Assembly (NCBI GenBank): GCA_020060215.1
Contig: JAGVAP010000096.1
Span: forward strand, 1 to 40,265
Direction of reading: 5' to 3'
Length of the DNA: 40,265 nt
Source: Deltaproteobacteria bacterium
GTDB taxonomy: Bacteria; Desulfobacterota; DSM-4660; Desulfatiglandales; HGW-15
Each line of letters starts with the position of its first letter. The first letter of the stretch is position 1. Below the pieces are notes generated by a model. The model did no database searches. It was not told where the DNA came from and saw nothing but the letters and a program-made list of their open reading frames with translations. Below, in pieces: positions 39,217 to 40,265 of the stretch. The position numbers and the translations under genes were made by a program.

Positions 39217-40086
39217 ATGAAGGAGCTCAGATCCACCGAAAAACTGATCGTCACGGTTGCGCCCACCGGTGCTTTCCAGGGCAAGGAGGCCAATCCCAAT
39301 CACCCGCTCACGCCGGAGGAGATCGCAGACGCCGTCCATGAGGCGTGGAACGCGGGCGCAAGCATCGCCCACATCCACGCAAGGGAGCGCGGGACGAACC
39401 GTCCCACTTCGGACCCGGAGATCCTGCGCGAAATCGACGAGCGGATCAGGGGAAAGAAGTGCGACATCATCATCCAGCACAGCACCGCGTCGGATTACGT
39501 GCCCCGGCTGAGGGAGGACCGGAGGATCAGGTCCATCGAGATGAGGCCGGAAATGGCCTCCCTGGACATTACGATGACGCGAATGATCACCTTCGGCGGC
39601 CGGGAGGACATCTACATCACCACCCTTCCCGAGATCGAATACGGGGCAAAGGTCATGCTGGACACGGGGGTCAAGCCCGAGCTGGAGGTCTTCAATCCCG
39701 TCCTCATGGACGATGTGGACACCCTCATCGAAAAGGGGTTGCTGGAGAAGCCCTACTGGGTGAATTTCGTGCTGGGTATGCGGAGGATCAACCGGGCCTA
39801 CATGGGGTATTCACCAACGCTCCTGATGCAGCTGGTGGACGCCCTTCCCCGGGATGCGATGTTCTGTGCCATGGGGGTGGGCACCGACGAACTGCCTGCA
39901 ACCACCCAGGCCGTTCTCCTGGGCGGGCATGTGCGGGTGGGGTTCGAGGACAACATCTATTATGCGAAGGGAAGGTTGGCGAAGAGCAATGCCGAGCTCG
40001 TGGAGAGGGCCGTCCGCATCGGAAGGGAGCTGGGCTGTGAGATCTCGTCCCCTTCCGAGACCAGGCAGCTGTTGAAGATCCGGTGA
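39217..40086 (+). CDS. DUF849/BKACE beta-keto acid cleavage enzyme
   Basis: A 289-residue TIM-barrel enzyme. The ATG at 39217 has AAAGG about seven bases upstream; an ATG six codons earlier lacks a site. Zinc ligands appear as HIHARERGT (about 44-52), and IIIQHSTAS, GVGTDELPATTQAVLLGG and GHVRVGFEDNIYYAKG follow, the last being the family's near-universal end motif. BKACE enzymes, including 3-keto-5-aminohexanoate cleavage enzyme of lysine fermentation, cleave beta-keto acids with acetyl-CoA to give acetoacetate and a new CoA ester. The exact keto acid cannot be told. It has its own -24/-12 promoter and divergent activator, so it is induced rather than housekeeping. Confidence 0.93.
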   Translation: MKELRSTEKLIVTVAPTGAFQGKEANPNHPLTPEEIADAVHEAWNAGASIAHIHARERGTNRPTSDPEILREIDERIRGKKCDIIIQHSTASDYVPRLREDRRIRSIEMRPEMASLDITMTRMITFGGREDIYITTLPEIEYGAKVMLDTGVKPELEVFNPVLMDDVDTLIEKGLLEKPYWVNFVLGMRRINRAYMGYSPTLLMQLVDALPRDAMFCAMGVGTDELPATTQAVLLGGHVRVGFEDNIYYAKGRLAKSNAELVERAVRIGRELGCEISSPSETRQLLKIR

Positions 40087-40175
40087 CACTTAATCTCATC
40101 GTTGCAGAAAAAAAGGGCAATGTCGTCTTCGTAAATGCGGCAGTTGCATGGATGGTATAGGAATCTTGAATTCCT

Positions 40176-40206
40176 GTAGGATGGGTGGAGCGCAGCGAAA
40201 CCCATC
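40176..40206 (+). repeat. REP-like palindromic repeat, copy 4
   Basis: GTAGGATGGGTGGAGCGCAG then CGAAACCCATC, the most complete copy. It is 36 bp from an inverted copy, so the two together can form a large hairpin. Confidence 0.8.
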
Positions 40207-40242
40207 GGTTTTGAGGTTTGCGGCATGTTCAATCGCTCGAAT

Positions 40243-40265
40243 GGATGGGTTTCGCTGCGCTCCAC
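40243..40265 (-). repeat. REP-like palindromic repeat, copy 5 (inverted, cut by the edge)
   Basis: GATGGGTTTCGCTGCGCTCC followed by AC is the reverse complement of copy 4 without its last bases. The window ends inside it. Confidence 0.75.

Noticed and set aside
1..40265. CRISPR arrays, tRNA or rRNA genes, transposases, phage genes
   Set aside because: I looked for regular repeats, cloverleaf sequence with CCA-type ends, and DDE or HUH transposase motifs and saw none.

Overview
The window looks like a chromosomal segment of a GC-rich anaerobic bacterium of the former Deltaproteobacteria (Desulfobacterota type). This is inferred from the gene content: three sigma-54 activators with -24/-12 promoters, an octaheme c-type cytochrome with a membrane cytochrome b, a sulfide:quinone oxidoreductase-like flavoprotein beside a DUF1641 protein, many PAS/Cache histidine kinases, and a 'two-CW' Cys-rich regulator. 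No rRNA, tRNA, CRISPR array, transposase or phage structural gene was seen. The left edge cuts a GH65 gene and the right edge cuts a dispersed repeat.

Layout. 1-2.1 kb (-): GH65 sugar phosphorylase/hydrolase (partial) and a CBS-domain protein. 2.4-6.2 kb: a membrane-anchored PAS sigma-54 activator (-) divergent from a PAS histidine kinase (+). 6.2-7.3 kb (-): AI-2E-family permease. 7.3-8.4 kb: gene-poor, with a decayed gene remnant, two REP-like repeats and an AT-rich island whose perfect inverted repeat encloses a TATAAT box. 8.4-10.7 kb (+): two small unknown proteins, a NarL-type regulator and a VTT/DedA-like membrane protein. 11.0-13.1 kb: a small Cys-rich protein (+) and an OmpR-type two-component pair (-) with PhoB-like direct repeats upstream. 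13.3-15.4 kb (+): a radical SAM protein and an RRM RNA-binding protein with a promoter-terminator leader. 15.8-19.0 kb (+): an operon of one double-domain KaiC and four consecutive, different KaiB genes, with no kaiA. 19.2-23.2 kb: octaheme cytochrome plus cytochrome b (-), divergent from a PAS/Cys-cluster sigma-54 activator (+), with a -24/-12 promoter and inverted repeats between them. 23.3-25.9 kb (+): LarE-like sulfur transferase and a YcaO-TPR protein. 25.9-34.5 kb: three histidine kinase/receiver-only pairs (-) interrupted by a histone-deacetylase-family enzyme (+). 34.5-36.9 kb (-): SQR-like flavoprotein, DUF1641 protein and a 92-residue unknown. 37.1-40.1 kb: HTH/two-CW regulator (+), a third sigma-54 activator (-), and a divergent DUF849/BKACE enzyme (+) behind a textbook -24/-12 promoter.

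The window is dominated by signal transduction: five histidine kinases, five response regulators, three sigma-54 activators and a Kai module. Two activators can be tied to probable targets through -24/-12 sequences, the octaheme cytochrome operon and the BKACE gene. The most unusual arrangement is kaiC followed by four translationally coupled or closely spaced kaiB paralogues, one of which (the second) has lost the usual GDLS motif. The second candidate is the LarE/YcaO-TPR pair beside the cytochrome locus, which may represent an uncharacterised sulfur-insertion or thioamidation activity. All functions are read from sequence motifs by eye; no database search was run.
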